Of a DNA stretch of 64,000 nucleotides, positions 54,103 to 63,409 are shown piece by piece. How positions within the stretch are numbered: the stretch's first letter is position 1; each line of letters begins with the position of its first letter. The translations under genes and the position numbers were made by a program. Where the stretch lies: the NCBI GenBank assembly GCA_947174275.1, contig CAMWIJ010000003.1, positions 26,653 to 90,652 on the forward strand, given 5' to 3'. The DNA is from an uncultured Muribaculaceae bacterium. GTDB taxonomy: Bacteria; Bacteroidota; Bacteroidia; Bacteroidales; Muribaculaceae. Below the pieces are notes generated by a model that saw only the letters and a program-made list of their open reading frames with translations, ran no database searches and was not told where the DNA came from.

Positions 54103-56091
54103 ATGACAGACATGATGCGAAGCATTATTAAAAAGAATGTAAAGATATTGACCCTGTTGCTTCTGGGTCTGCTGCCGATTGCGGCGAGAGGCGCGGAAGG
54201 CGTGGAGTGGAGCGCGGAGGCTGTGACTGACGCGCAGGGCTCGGGGCACGTGGTGATAACGGCAAAGGTGGCCGAGGGTTATCACTTCTATTCATTTGCG
54301 CCTGAGGGCGGATATAACTCGCTTGAAATAAAGGCGGAGGGTAACGAAGCCGTGACATCGACCGGCTCACTTTCGGCTTCAGTGGCTCCGGAGTCGCATT
54401 ACGAAGAGAGTCAGGGTGCGGAACTGTCGTCGTGGAGCGAAGATGTCAGCTTCACTCTGCCGTTCACGTTTGAAGAAGGGAAAGGGTATAAGGTTGCGCT
54501 CCGCATAAGATATCAGGCTTGTGACGCGACAGCATGTCTGACCCCCAGGACGGTAAATCTGACAGTAACCGGCAATGGTTATGAAGAGGCTGGAGAAAGT
54601 GCTGCGACCGCCGTAAACGTTGCTGACTCTGCCGGCAATGACGGCGGCCTGACTACTGACGCGGAAATCAACGCAGAGTGGTGGGCGCCGGTGAAAACAG
54701 TTACGCCGACAGCCGACCAGTCGCCCTGGGCTATACTTATATTGGGATTTGTCGGCGGACTCGCCGCTTTGCTCACACCCTGTGTGTGGCCGCTGATACC
54801 GATGACCCTGAGCTTTTTCCTGAAGCAGAAAAAGGGGGGCAAGTTCAATTCCGGCGCTCTGACCTACGGCGTGGCCATTGTGGTGATATATCTCGTGCTC
54901 GGCATCGCTATAACGCTGATTTTCGGCGCGGGCAAGCTCAATGAGCTGTCGACCAACGCCATTTTCAATATCATCTTCTTCCTGCTTCTTGTGGTGTTTG
55001 CGATTTCGTTTTTCGGCGCGTTTGATATCAAACTGCCTCAGAAATGGTCAAACGCGATGGACAGCAAGGCGGAAAGCACATCAGGCATAATAAGCATATT
55101 CTTCATGGCGTTCACGCTCGTGCTTGTGTCATTCTCATGCACGGGTCCGATTATCGGCACGCTTCTGGTGGAAGCTGCCTCACAGGGCAATATTCTCGGT
55201 CCGGCTCTCGGCATGGGCGGGTTTGCTCTCGGACTGGCTGTGCCGTTCACGATTTTCGCATTCTTCCCCGGCATGCTCAAAGAGATGCCGAAATCAGGGG
55301 GCTGGCTCAACTCTGTAAAGGTTGTGCTCGGTTTCTGCGAGCTTATACTTTCGCTGAAGTTTCTGTCGGTGGCCGATATGGCCTACGGATGGCGTCTGCT
55401 TGACCGCGAGGTGTTCATATCGATATGGATAGTGCTGTTTGTAATGCTCGGTCTGTATCTTTTAGGCAAAATCAGATTCAGCCACGATGACAAGAAAGAT
55501 CATGTGGGAGTAGGGCGGTTTATACTCGCCATCTTCCCGCTGGCGTTTGCAATATATCTGCTGCCCGGATTGTGGGGCGCGCCACTGAAGGCTTGCAGCG
55601 CTTTTGTGCCGCCGCTCGAGACTCAGGATTTCAATCTTTACACTCATGACACCCATTATGTCGAATTTTCTGATTACGATGAAGGTATGATGTATGCGAA
55701 AGAACACGGCATGCCGGTGCTTATGGACTTCTCGGGTTACGGATGCGTCAACTGCCGCAATATGGAGGCTGCGGTATTCGATACCGATCAGGTGCGCTCG
55801 ATGCTGGCCGACAATTTCGTGGTAATCAAACTTATGGTCGACGACAAGAAAGAGCTTGTCAAACCTATGGTGGTAAAAGCCAACGGCACTGAGTATAATC
55901 TGGAGACGGTAGGCGAGAAGTGGGCATTCCTGCAAAGCTATAAGTTCGGCGCCAACTCTCAGCCCTATTATATCGCGCTCGACAATGAGGGACGTCCGTT
56001 GAATGACCCTGTATATTATGACAACAGTGTCGAAAAATTCATGCTCTGGCTTAATCAGGGCCTTGAACGATATGACGGCAAAAATAAATAA
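54103..56091 (+). CDS. dsbD: Thiol:disulfide interchange protein DsbD
   Basis: 662 residues. Signal peptide, nDsbD domain (Cys pair in YQACDATACLTP), eight-helix DsbD core with Cys in LLTPCVWPLIPMTLSFF and VSFSCTGPIIGTLL, and C-terminal thioredoxin domain with the redox Cys pair in SGYGCVNCRNMEAAVF. Moves electrons from cytoplasmic thioredoxin to periplasmic reductases. Start 54103 is followed by ATG 54112 and 54115 in frame. It precedes mazG by 7 bp. Confidence 0.93.
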   Translation: MTDMMRSIIKKNVKILTLLLLGLLPIAARGAEGVEWSAEAVTDAQGSGHVVITAKVAEGYHFYSFAPEGGYNSLEIKAEGNEAVTSTGSLSASVAPESHYEESQGAELSSWSEDVSFTLPFTFEEGKGYKVALRIRYQACDATACLTPRTVNLTVTGNGYEEAGESAATAVNVADSAGNDGGLTTDAEINAEWWAPVKTVTPTADQSPWAILILGFVGGLAALLTPCVWPLIPMTLSFFLKQKKGGKFNSGALTYGVAIVVIYLVLGIAITLIFGAGKLNELSTNAIFNIIFFLLLVVFAISFFGAFDIKLPQKWSNAMDSKAESTSGIISIFFMAFTLVLVSFSCTGPIIGTLLVEAASQGNILGPALGMGGFALGLAVPFTIFAFFPGMLKEMPKSGGWLNSVKVVLGFCELILSLKFLSVADMAYGWRLLDREVFISIWIVLFVMLGLYLLGKIRFSHDDKKDHVGVGRFILAIFPLAFAIYLLPGLWGAPLKACSAFVPPLETQDFNLYTHDTHYVEFSDYDEGMMYAKEHGMPVLMDFSGYGCVNCRNMEAAVFDTDQVRSMLADNFVVIKLMVDDKKELVKPMVVKANGTEYNLETVGEKWAFLQSYKFGANSQPYYIALDNEGRPLNDPVYYDNSVEKFMLWLNQGLERYDGKNK

Positions 56092-56098
56092 CTGGAAT

Positions 56099-56920
56099 AT
56101 GTCACATAACCGTCAGGAAAAAATTGAAGCTCTGGGTCGCGTCATCGACGTGCTCGATGAGCTTCGTCAGAAGTGTCCGTGGGATAGAGTGCAGACCAAC
56201 CAGTCGCTCCGCCCGAATACGATAGAGGAGGTGTATGAACTTTGCGACGCGCTTCTGTCAGAGGATACTCCGAATATCAAGAAAGAGCTGGGCGATGTGC
56301 TTCTGCATGTGCTTTTCTACAGCAAGATCGGCGAAGAGAAAGAAGATTTCGATATAGCCGATGTGGCCGACGCACTCTGTAAAAAACTGATTTACCGTCA
56401 CCCGCATGTGTTCGGCGAGACACAGGCGGATACGGCGCATCAGGTGGAACTGAACTGGGAACAGATAAAGCTGAAGGAGAAAGACGGCAACAAGACCGTG
56501 CTTTCCGGAGTGCCGGCATCGCTGCCTCCGCTAATCAAAGCCTACAGGGTGCAGGAAAAGGCCGCCAATGTCGGTTTTGACTGGGAGCGGCCGGAAGATG
56601 TCTGGGCTAAGGTGAAAGAGGAAATCGCCGAGTTTGAGTCGGAGATGGAGCGCGCGAGTGCTGCCTCTGACAATTCCGCGAAGCCTGAGCCTACGCCGGA
56701 AATGCTTGCCGAATATGGCGATCTGTTGTTTTCACTCGTCAATGCCGGACGGCTTTATGGCATGCATCCCGATTCGGCGCTTGAGCTGACAAACAAAAAA
56801 TTCATCTCGCGGTTTAATTATATAGAGGCCGCTGCTAAAAAGCAGGGGCGCAAACTTAAAGAATTAACCCTTGATGAAATGGAACAATTATGGCAGGAAG
56901 CAAAATCGGAAAGAAACTGA
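56099..56920 (+). CDS. mazG: Nucleoside triphosphate pyrophosphohydrolase MazG
   Basis: 273 residues, two MazG repeats. First: RQKCPWDRVQTNQSLRPNTIEEVYELCDAL...KKELGDVLLHVLFYS, with the metal-binding EE..E/ELGD set. Second: VKEEIAEFE...EYGDLLFSLVNAGRLY. Hydrolyses NTPs, clearing abnormal nucleotides. ATG 56099 (MSHNRQEKIEALGRV) is chosen over earlier in-frame starts that fall inside dsbD. Confidence 0.94.
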   Translation: MSHNRQEKIEALGRVIDVLDELRQKCPWDRVQTNQSLRPNTIEEVYELCDALLSEDTPNIKKELGDVLLHVLFYSKIGEEKEDFDIADVADALCKKLIYRHPHVFGETQADTAHQVELNWEQIKLKEKDGNKTVLSGVPASLPPLIKAYRVQEKAANVGFDWERPEDVWAKVKEEIAEFESEMERASAASDNSAKPEPTPEMLAEYGDLLFSLVNAGRLYGMHPDSALELTNKKFISRFNYIEAAAKKQGRKLKELTLDEMEQLWQEAKSERN

Positions 56921-57342
56921 CAGTGATATTGGCTGCGGCGATATGTGTCGCAGGGGTTCCCGTTGCAGCAGCCCGGCAGGCAGGTACGCAGACTGAACGT
57001 GTCACTGCCACGGCCGGAGCAAACCGGCAGTTGGGATTTACCATTGGTGATATAATATATAAACAGGATGACAATGTGACACGTGTGTGCGGTCATCTTG
57101 ACGGACGTCCGCACACGTCGGGCCGCATCGATGGCGTGACGCTTCAGTTGCCTGAGCTGAGACTCGACGCGAATGATATCGACGGAGTCGATTTCGAGAG
57201 ATATTTCCAGTGGGAGGACAACGGCGAGATTTATGTCGAGATTGATTTCCCGATGGCGCTTAGCCCAAGAATAATACATGACGGCATCATCATATTTCAT
57301 ACCGCTAAGGGAGATGTGACGGTGCCTGTCACTGCTAAATAA
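56890..57342 (+). CDS. Small secreted protein of unknown function
   Basis: 150 residues with signal peptide (KKLTVILAAAICVAGVPVAAA) and a beta-rich mature part (DGRPHTSGRIDGVTLQLPELRLDANDIDGVDFERYFQWEDNGEIYVEIDFPM). It overlaps the end of mazG by 31 bp in another frame and is 13 bp before topB, so it is clearly within the operon. No family recognised. Periplasmic or secreted by inference. Confidence 0.75.
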   Translation: MAGSKIGKKLTVILAAAICVAGVPVAAARQAGTQTERVTATAGANRQLGFTIGDIIYKQDDNVTRVCGHLDGRPHTSGRIDGVTLQLPELRLDANDIDGVDFERYFQWEDNGEIYVEIDFPMALSPRIIHDGIIIFHTAKGDVTVPVTAK

Positions 57343-57355
57343 TGGATAAAGAAAA

Positions 57356-59389
57356 GTGATAGTCTGCATAACAGAAAAACCGAGTGTAGCCAAGGATATT
57401 GCCACTATATTGGGTGCGAACGTGCGTCGTGACGGATATTATGAAAACGATGCATACAGGGTGACGTGGACCTATGGTCACCTGTGCACGCTCAAGGAGC
57501 CGGCTGACTATACCCCCCTGTGGAAGCGGTGGTCGCTCGCGCAGTTGCCGATGCTTCCCGCCAGATTCTCTATAAAGGTGATACATCAGGAGAGGATAGA
57601 GCAGCAGTTCAGAGTAATAGAGTCGCTGATAAAGGAGGCCGACGAGGTGATAAACTGCGGCGATGCCGGGCAGGAAGGTGAGCTAATACAGCGCTGGGTG
57701 ATGCAAAAAGCGTCAATCAAGTGTCCGGTGAAACGACTCTGGATCTCGTCGCTTACCGACGAAGCCATACGCGACGGGTTCAAGAACCTGCGTCCGCAGT
57801 CGGATTTCGATCCGCTGTATCATGCCGGGCTGTCGCGTGCGATAGGTGACTGGATATTAGGCATGAACGCCACGCGCCTGTATACGCTGAAGTATACGTC
57901 GGGCAACGGCAATGTGTTGTCAATCGGACGTGTGCAGACTCCGACGCTCGCGCTGATCGTGCAACGCCACAAAGAGATAGAGGCGTTCAAGTCGGAGGAT
58001 TTCTGGGAACTGAAGACTGTCTACCGCGATGCTACGTTCAATGCCCGCACCGGCAGGTTCAAGAGCGAAGAGGCCGCCAACGAAACGCTGGAAAGCATAA
58101 AGACGAAGGAGCTGACTATTACCGATATCGAACAGAAGCAGGGACGAGAGTCGGCGCCGAGGCTGTTTGACCTGACGTCACTGCAGGTAGAGACCAATAA
58201 AAAATGGGGATGGACGGCAGATGAGACTCTGAGCCTGATACAGTCGCTCTACGAAAAGAAGGTGACGACTTATCCGCGTGTCGACACAACTTATCTGTCG
58301 GAAGATATTCGCGCGAAAGTGCCGGATATACTGCGTCGTATGACACCGTACGCGCCGCTGACTGCGCCGGTGCTCGAGCAGCCTATAACGCGGTCGAAGA
58401 AGATATTTGACAACAGTAAGGTGACCGATCACCATGCGATAATTCCGACGGGGCAGTCTCCGACATCACTCGTCGGAAACGAACGCCTGCTTTATCATCT
58501 GATAGCCACGCGATTTATCGCAGCGTTTTATCCCGACTGCCGGTTTGACTCTACGACAGTCACGGCCAAGGTCGGCGACATTGAATTTCGCGCTACCGGA
58601 AAGGTCATCACCGATGAAGGATGGCGCAAAGTGCTGACTCCGACCAAAGATGATAGTGACAAGGCTGCCGATGACAGTCAGGTGTTGCCTGCGTTTACGG
58701 TCAACGAAAGCGGACCGCATGCACCTTTCCTTCAGAAAAAATCGACCCAGGCGCCGAAACTCTATACCGAGGGAACGCTGTTGCGTGCGATGGAATCGGC
58801 CGGAAAGAATGTCGATGACGAAGAATTGCGCGAGGCGATGAAGGAAAATGGAATAGGGCGCCCGTCGACACGCTCGGCTATAATCGAGACTCTTTTCAAA
58901 CGGCACTATATCTGCCGTCAGCGTAAAAGCATTCTCCCTACGGCCGCAGGCATACAGCTTATCGAGACGATAAATCAGGAACTGCTGAAGAGTCCTAAAC
59001 TTACGGGTATATGGGAAAACAAACTGCGCAAGATTGAGCGTCAGCAATATTCCGCGCCGGAGTTCATAAGCGAACTGAAGCAGCAGATTTCGGAGATTGT
59101 AATCAATGTGCTGAGCGATAACACATCGTCGCGTATAGAGGTGGTCGGCAAAGAAGAAAAGCCGCTGCCTCCGGCAAAGAAGCCGAAAGCGCCGCGAGCT
59201 CCGCGAATCACTTCTTTAGAGCAGGTGAAATGTCCGCTGTGTGATAAGGGGCATATACTGAAAGGCCGCACGGCCTATGGGTGCAGCGAGTATAAGGCGG
59301 GATGCGTGTTGCGGCTTGGCTTTGATAAATATCCCGATACGCTCACGCCGTCAAGACTGAAAAAACTGATTGACAAACTGCATAAATAA
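57356..59389 (+). CDS. topB: DNA topoisomerase III (TopB)
   Basis: 677 residues, type IA topoisomerase. TOPRIM (INCGDAGQEGELIQRWVM), the catalytic Tyr in KKVTTYPRVDTTYLSEDI, and a C-terminal Cys-rich zinc-finger-like segment (CPLCDKGHILKGRTAYGCSEYKAGC). The start is GTG (57356); no ATG in frame precedes the conserved IVCITEKPSVAKDIA. Decatenates DNA during replication and recombination. Followed after 20 bp by a small Cys-rich membrane protein. Confidence 0.95.
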   Translation: MIVCITEKPSVAKDIATILGANVRRDGYYENDAYRVTWTYGHLCTLKEPADYTPLWKRWSLAQLPMLPARFSIKVIHQERIEQQFRVIESLIKEADEVINCGDAGQEGELIQRWVMQKASIKCPVKRLWISSLTDEAIRDGFKNLRPQSDFDPLYHAGLSRAIGDWILGMNATRLYTLKYTSGNGNVLSIGRVQTPTLALIVQRHKEIEAFKSEDFWELKTVYRDATFNARTGRFKSEEAANETLESIKTKELTITDIEQKQGRESAPRLFDLTSLQVETNKKWGWTADETLSLIQSLYEKKVTTYPRVDTTYLSEDIRAKVPDILRRMTPYAPLTAPVLEQPITRSKKIFDNSKVTDHHAIIPTGQSPTSLVGNERLLYHLIATRFIAAFYPDCRFDSTTVTAKVGDIEFRATGKVITDEGWRKVLTPTKDDSDKAADDSQVLPAFTVNESGPHAPFLQKKSTQAPKLYTEGTLLRAMESAGKNVDDEELREAMKENGIGRPSTRSAIIETLFKRHYICRQRKSILPTAAGIQLIETINQELLKSPKLTGIWENKLRKIERQQYSAPEFISELKQQISEIVINVLSDNTSSRIEVVGKEEKPLPPAKKPKAPRAPRITSLEQVKCPLCDKGHILKGRTAYGCSEYKAGCVLRLGFDKYPDTLTPSRLKKLIDKLHK

Positions 59390-59409
59390 ACAGATTTTTT
59401 GGCACGATT

Positions 59410-59598
59410 ATGGAAGATATATTGCAATGGGCGGCCGTGGCGGCAATACTTGCGATTGCTGTCATTTATATCGTCAGAAGAGTATCAGGAAAAAAACGCA
59501 ACGGCTGCGGTCATTGCGAACTGAGCGACTGTTGCTCAAGCCGCAGATGTGATGAAGCTGCAGGCGGAGATGAAAAAGAGAAACGACAGAATGAATAA
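59410..59598 (+). CDS. FeoB-associated Cys-rich membrane protein family
   Basis: 62 residues. One helix (ILQWAAVAAILAIAVIYIV) then a Cys-rich cytoplasmic tail (GCGHCELSDCCSSRRC). The family is named for its association with the ferrous-iron transporter FeoB, but no feo gene is in the window. It lies between topB and an EamA transporter, overlapping the latter by 8 bp. Confidence 0.8.
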   Translation: MEDILQWAAVAAILAIAVIYIVRRVSGKKRNGCGHCELSDCCSSRRCDEAAGGDEKEKRQNE

Positions 59599-60568
59599 AC
59601 AACCGGCAGACATGACACAATCGACAGGCAGCAATCTATGGAAAGGCTATCTGATAGCAGCCATAGCAGAAATCACTTACGGTATGAACCCGCTTTTTGC
59701 GGTGCCATTGTATGAAAGCGGCGGAATGAATCCTGACAGTGTGGTGTTTTTCCGTTATCTGCTTGCTCTGCCCATAATCGCCGCTATGGTGATAATGCGA
59801 GGCCGCAAGCTGACGATACCGAAGTTTGCCGTGGTGCCATCCGTCATACTGGGATTGCTTATGGCGCTGTCATCGTTGACATTGTTTCTGAGTTACAAGT
59901 ATATGAACGCCGGCATTGCGTCGACGCTGCTGTTTATCTATCCGATAATCGTGGCTCTTATCATGGTGGTGTTTTTCAAGGAGCGGATATCAGTGCGTCT
60001 GATCTGTTGCATAGTCGTTTCGCTCGGCGGGATTGCGCTTCTCTATAAAGGCCCTGACGGAGCCACGCTTGATGCCACCGGCACGATGCTTGTGGTGGTG
60101 TCGGCGTTGTCCTACGCCATATATCTTGTTGCTATCAATCATCGTCGCATGCAGGAAATACCTACGTTGCAACTCACATTTTTCATGTTGCTGTTCGGAA
60201 CGTTGCTGTTTGTAGGCCGCATAGCCTCGGGAGTGGAGCTTACCACCCCCAGGGAATGGTATCAGTGGGGTAATCTTATCGGTCTTGCCGTATTCCCGAC
60301 AGCAATATCATTTATATGCACCACTCGGGCTATACAGATAATCGGTCCTATGCCAACAGCCATACTCGGCGCACTTGAGCCGGCGTCGGCGATATTGTTC
60401 GGTGTCACCATACTCGGTCAGGGCATAACTTCACAGGAATTTCTGGGATTGGTGCTTATCGTCGGAGCCGTCACTACGGTGATTGCCGGGCAGAGTGTGA
60501 CAACTGTGCTGATACGCGTCCGCAAAATGTTTCCGCGGCTGCCGTTCAAGCGCTCCGGAAAGCATTGA
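59591..60568 (+). CDS. EamA/DMT-family membrane transporter
   Basis: 325 residues with ten helices in two EamA repeats (GYLIAAIAEITYGMNPLFAVPLY..., GTMLVVVSALSYAIYLVAINHRRM). Inner-membrane exporter family for metabolites or drugs; substrate unknown. ATG 59591 is preferred; 59549 starts inside the preceding gene. Last gene of the operon, followed by 108 bp before tRNA-Cys. Confidence 0.9.
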   Translation: MNKQPADMTQSTGSNLWKGYLIAAIAEITYGMNPLFAVPLYESGGMNPDSVVFFRYLLALPIIAAMVIMRGRKLTIPKFAVVPSVILGLLMALSSLTLFLSYKYMNAGIASTLLFIYPIIVALIMVVFFKERISVRLICCIVVSLGGIALLYKGPDGATLDATGTMLVVVSALSYAIYLVAINHRRMQEIPTLQLTFFMLLFGTLLFVGRIASGVELTTPREWYQWGNLIGLAVFPTAISFICTTRAIQIIGPMPTAILGALEPASAILFGVTILGQGITSQEFLGLVLIVGAVTTVIAGQSVTTVLIRVRKMFPRLPFKRSGKH

Positions 60569-60623
60569 TATGTAAGATTATAGCTTTTAGGGTAAAAAAT
60601 AATAAATAAAAAAGCCTCAAAAA

Positions 60624-60655
60624 GTTGGTGGATTAAAACAAAATTATTAACTTTG
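60624..60655 (+). promoter_or_regulatory. tRNA-Cys promoter
   Basis: GTTG (60624-60627), 20-bp spacer, TAACTTTG (60648-60655), 21 bp before the tRNA. Confidence 0.65.
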
Positions 60656-60676
60656 CAGTGCAAAACCCAAAAGCAA

Positions 60677-60747
60677 GGTTCCTTGGCCGAGTGGTTAGGC
60701 ACCGGTCTGCAAAACCGTTTACAGCAGTTCGATTCTGCTAGGAACCT
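60677..60747 (+). tRNA. tRNA-Cys (anticodon GCA)
   Basis: Acceptor GGTTCCT / AGGAACC, anticodon loop CTGCAAA with GCA at 60709-60711, T arm AGCAG / CTGCT with loop TTCGATT, discriminator T as expected for Cys. No CCA encoded. Followed by a hairpin terminator. Confidence 0.92.
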
Positions 60748-60757
60748 CAAAATCAAT

Positions 60758-60788
60758 AAAAGCCCTCACGTAATAACTGAGGGCTTTT
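60758..60788 (+). terminator. Terminator after tRNA-Cys
   Basis: AAAAGCCCTCA / TGAGGGCTTTT, perfect 11-bp stem, 9-nt loop, T-rich end. It is followed by a run of ten C (60799-60808). Confidence 0.85.
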
Positions 60789-60879
60789 GTTGTATATACC
60801 CCCCCCCCGACGCCGTAGCCCCTCGGACATAAATCTTAACCACCGTTTTTTTGCATTGTTTAAATAAATACAAATAGAC

Positions 60880-61113
60880 ATGGCAGTTTACAAAGTACAC
60901 ATCAAAACAGGAGGAGACAAAACCACCTACACTACAAACGCCACAACATTGGCAACGGTCTCTTATAATCAGGAGTCCGATAAATGGCACGTGTCAGCGC
61001 CTCGCACCAAAAAGCAGGTAAGCACTAAAGAGGAGGCCGATGACATCACACGCAAAAGTATAACGGCGTTTTTCGCATCATTGGGTCTCACTCCGAATTT
61101 TATCAACGAATAG
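60880..61113 (+). CDS. Small hypothetical protein
   Basis: 77 residues: MAVYKVHIKTGGDKTTYTTN, ending in FFASLGLTPNFINE. Hydrophilic with a plausible beta-beta-alpha pattern; no signal or helix. No family recognised. Supported only by an open frame of normal composition just after tRNA-Cys. Confidence 0.5.
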   Translation: MAVYKVHIKTGGDKTTYTTNATTLATVSYNQESDKWHVSAPRTKKQVSTKEEADDITRKSITAFFASLGLTPNFINE

Positions 61114-61235
61114 GGATTAAGGCGTCAGCCCTAAATCCGGAGACATGCCCCCCACAACCCGGAATTTTCATCATTATCTTTTGATATCAAACTTACCTCA
61201 TCACTATTTTGTTTCATTTCAAAAGCCTTTTTATA

Positions 61236-61738
61236 ATGAAAAAAATAGTGTTACTCCTTACAATAGCTCTTTCATTTGCTTTGAGCGCCTCGGCTATTAG
61301 TTTGAAAGAAGCATTTAATGCTCTCTCGAATGTCCCGAATATTTCTGTTAAGTCGGATTGCAACACCCCAATACTTGGGCTTACTGTAAATGGAGAACTT
61401 GCCATGGCAAGTGATTTGAATGAATCGCAAATCCTCGAATCCGGCAATGTGGTATATACCATCCTTAACCAAGTGCCCCTTGTGTGGATGATAAATGGCG
61501 GAACAATAATCTTGTCGCTGCATTTGTTTATGCTTCCCCCGAAAGCACGAATGGAATTTATGAGGTGCTTATGGTGTTGATGAGCGGCAAATCCGGCGAC
61601 ATAACTATAATCTACGGAGGAATTGATAAAGCGGCAAAGGATGCGTTGCAGAACGCACCATTAACAATGGAATCAGATAAGATAAGCATACACGCGAATT
61701 TACCTAATGGCGACACTTACAATATTCAGGCTAATTAG
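61236..61738 (+). pseudogene. Frameshifted secreted protein
   Basis: The first frame (from 61236) gives a signal peptide (MKKIVLLLTIALSFALSASA) and a domain to about residue 90 (NQVPLVWMINGG). The protein-like sequence continues in another frame from about 61497 (NNNLVAAFVYASPESTNGIYEV to NGDTYNIQAN, stop 61738). One extra A in GGAACAATAAT near 61499-61507 would join them into about 167 residues. Either a recent inactivating deletion or a sequencing error. Function unknown. A terminator follows. Confidence 0.75.
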
Positions 61739-61768
61739 CAAATACAGATACATTACTTTTCCCCATAG

Positions 61769-61808
61769 AGTGCTTTAACGTACTTTCGCTGTACGTTAAA
61801 GCACTTTT
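61769..61808 (+). terminator. Terminator after the frameshifted gene
   Basis: AGTGCTTTAACGTAC / GTACGTTAAAGCACT, perfect 15-bp stem with a 7-nt loop, then TTT. Confidence 0.85.
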
Positions 61809-61929
61809 ATCTTCTTCGCCTATATTTATTTGCTATAACTGAATTTTTTATTTAAATTTACTGCATATATCGCGCACAGAGTCACAAATAGCGCGATAAT
61901 GGTTGACTAATGTAATTGTCAGAACAGAT

Positions 61930-62595
61930 ATGCATAAAATTTTTCCGTTTTATTTGGTTGTCTTTATTGCTGCCTTGTTGAGCTGTAATAACAACCGTGC
62001 TACGAAATCGCAGGAAGTAGATTCCGGTATTGAACATTGCGATAGCGAGAATCTGATTTGGCTTGGCGATTTAGAGATTGATGCTGACAGTCTTATTTTC
62101 GCTGATACTATACCGGATATATACTCACGAAAAGGTGTATATTTGGATACTTTGCAAATTCAAGTACTTATAGCAGATAAAATACCCGATAAAGCACCGC
62201 CGAGTGTGTCTTCTATCCGTTTATTTTCAGTAAAGGAATTGTCAGATAGTTTATTGATGTGCGGATATGTTTACGAATTTTCCGATATTGAGGATATTTA
62301 TATGTTTCTATACAAAAACAGAAGCATAGCTGATGTATTAAAACTCCCGATACAGGAGAAATCAGACATATCTTCCGTTACCGATGATATTGAATATGTA
62401 GATTATTTTGAAAGTTTCACTGAATTTACCGATAATAGCCATTTTACTGTAACTGAAAAAATCTCGACAAAAGGTTGGAATATTGATGGAGAATGTGTGT
62501 TTAAGACGGCAATGTCTAAAAAAACGTATTACACAATTTCTGCCGATGGTAAAATAGATAAGGAAGGTGTTGTTAAATCCCAAACTTCAATGTAA
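61930..62595 (+). CDS. Lipoprotein of unknown function
   Basis: 221 residues. Signal peptide with lipobox (IAALLSC, Cys18), then NNNRATKSQEVDSG and a mature domain without recognised motifs. A TTG start at 61903 is in frame but precedes the signal peptide, so ATG 61930 is chosen. AT-richer than the core genome. Convergent with the next lipoprotein gene. Confidence 0.7.
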   Translation: MHKIFPFYLVVFIAALLSCNNNRATKSQEVDSGIEHCDSENLIWLGDLEIDADSLIFADTIPDIYSRKGVYLDTLQIQVLIADKIPDKAPPSVSSIRLFSVKELSDSLLMCGYVYEFSDIEDIYMFLYKNRSIADVLKLPIQEKSDISSVTDDIEYVDYFESFTEFTDNSHFTVTEKISTKGWNIDGECVFKTAMSKKTYYTISADGKIDKEGVVKSQTSM

Positions 62596-62640
62596 TCCTC
62601 GCGTTTTTTCTCGCACCTCATATAGTGGCTGATTATCAAA

Positions 62641-63204
62641 TCAGTTGATTGAGAATTCTCCGGTTAGTGTTCCTTCACTAAAATTTAGCGTAAAAATCCC
62701 TGTATATACATTTTTCTCTTTGTTATACGATATAAACTCAAATGACCCATCCGTGACTATTTCATTCTCATAATCTGAATATGACAAAATCGTTGCGTAT
62801 GAGATTTTGTTATCGTGACAATAGCGTGTATAATCCCAGTATGCAGGTTCATCATCAGATTCCCCAATTTTAATATACTTGATGGTTTGCGGCTGTGTGA
62901 GATATTCCCATGGATTATTAACAAACAGTTTGACTGTAACTGCGTAAAGAGGGGTGCCCCCTCGCTCTTTACTCAAACTGCTTTCAAATTCAATGGTATA
63001 TTCATTCGCAATGAGTGACGGTGTATTTATCGAATTCGGGCCAACGTTGAAAGGCGTTTGATCAATCAAAGTCTGTCCGTTTAATTCAGCCTCACATTTT
63101 GATTTGAAATATAGGATATCGTCATGTTTCTCACAAGAAGAAACAACACATATAGTTATAGCAAGCAAAAGTATTATTGCCGATAATTTTGATCTATTCC
63201 TCAT
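62641..63204 (-). CDS. Lipoprotein of unknown function
   Basis: 187 residues. Signal peptide with lipobox (CVVSSC, Cys24), mature part with FKSKCEAELNGQTLIDQTP at the start and GIFTLNFSEGTLTGEFSIN at the end, a beta-sheet pattern seen in small Bacteroidetes lipoproteins. No family assigned with confidence. A TATATTTG element lies 28 bp before the start (63232-63239). Confidence 0.7.
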   Translation of the reverse strand: MRNRSKLSAIILLLAITICVVSSCEKHDDILYFKSKCEAELNGQTLIDQTPFNVGPNSINTPSLIANEYTIEFESSLSKERGGTPLYAVTVKLFVNNPWEYLTQPQTIKYIKIGESDDEPAYWDYTRYCHDNKISYATILSYSDYENEIVTDGSFEFISYNKEKNVYTGIFTLNFSEGTLTGEFSIN

Positions 63205-63231
63205 TTGAATTCAGATTTTATATTGATTTCA

Positions 63232-63239
63232 CAAATATA
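63232..63239 (-). promoter_or_regulatory. -7 element of the 63.2-kb lipoprotein
   Basis: TATATTTG on the minus strand; -33 spacing not ideal. Confidence 0.45.
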
Positions 63240-63409
63240 CATATTTTTCGGCGCAAACGGTAACGTGTTCCGCACGTCTGACCCCTGTTCGCCCTCTCTT
63301 TTGACTCCTACGTCATCGCAGAACATATACCCACAGAAGAGTAAGTGCACCGAATGTGGCTTCAATAAGGGTTTATATCGGCTTTGATTAAGTCCCGACG
63401 ATACCGATA

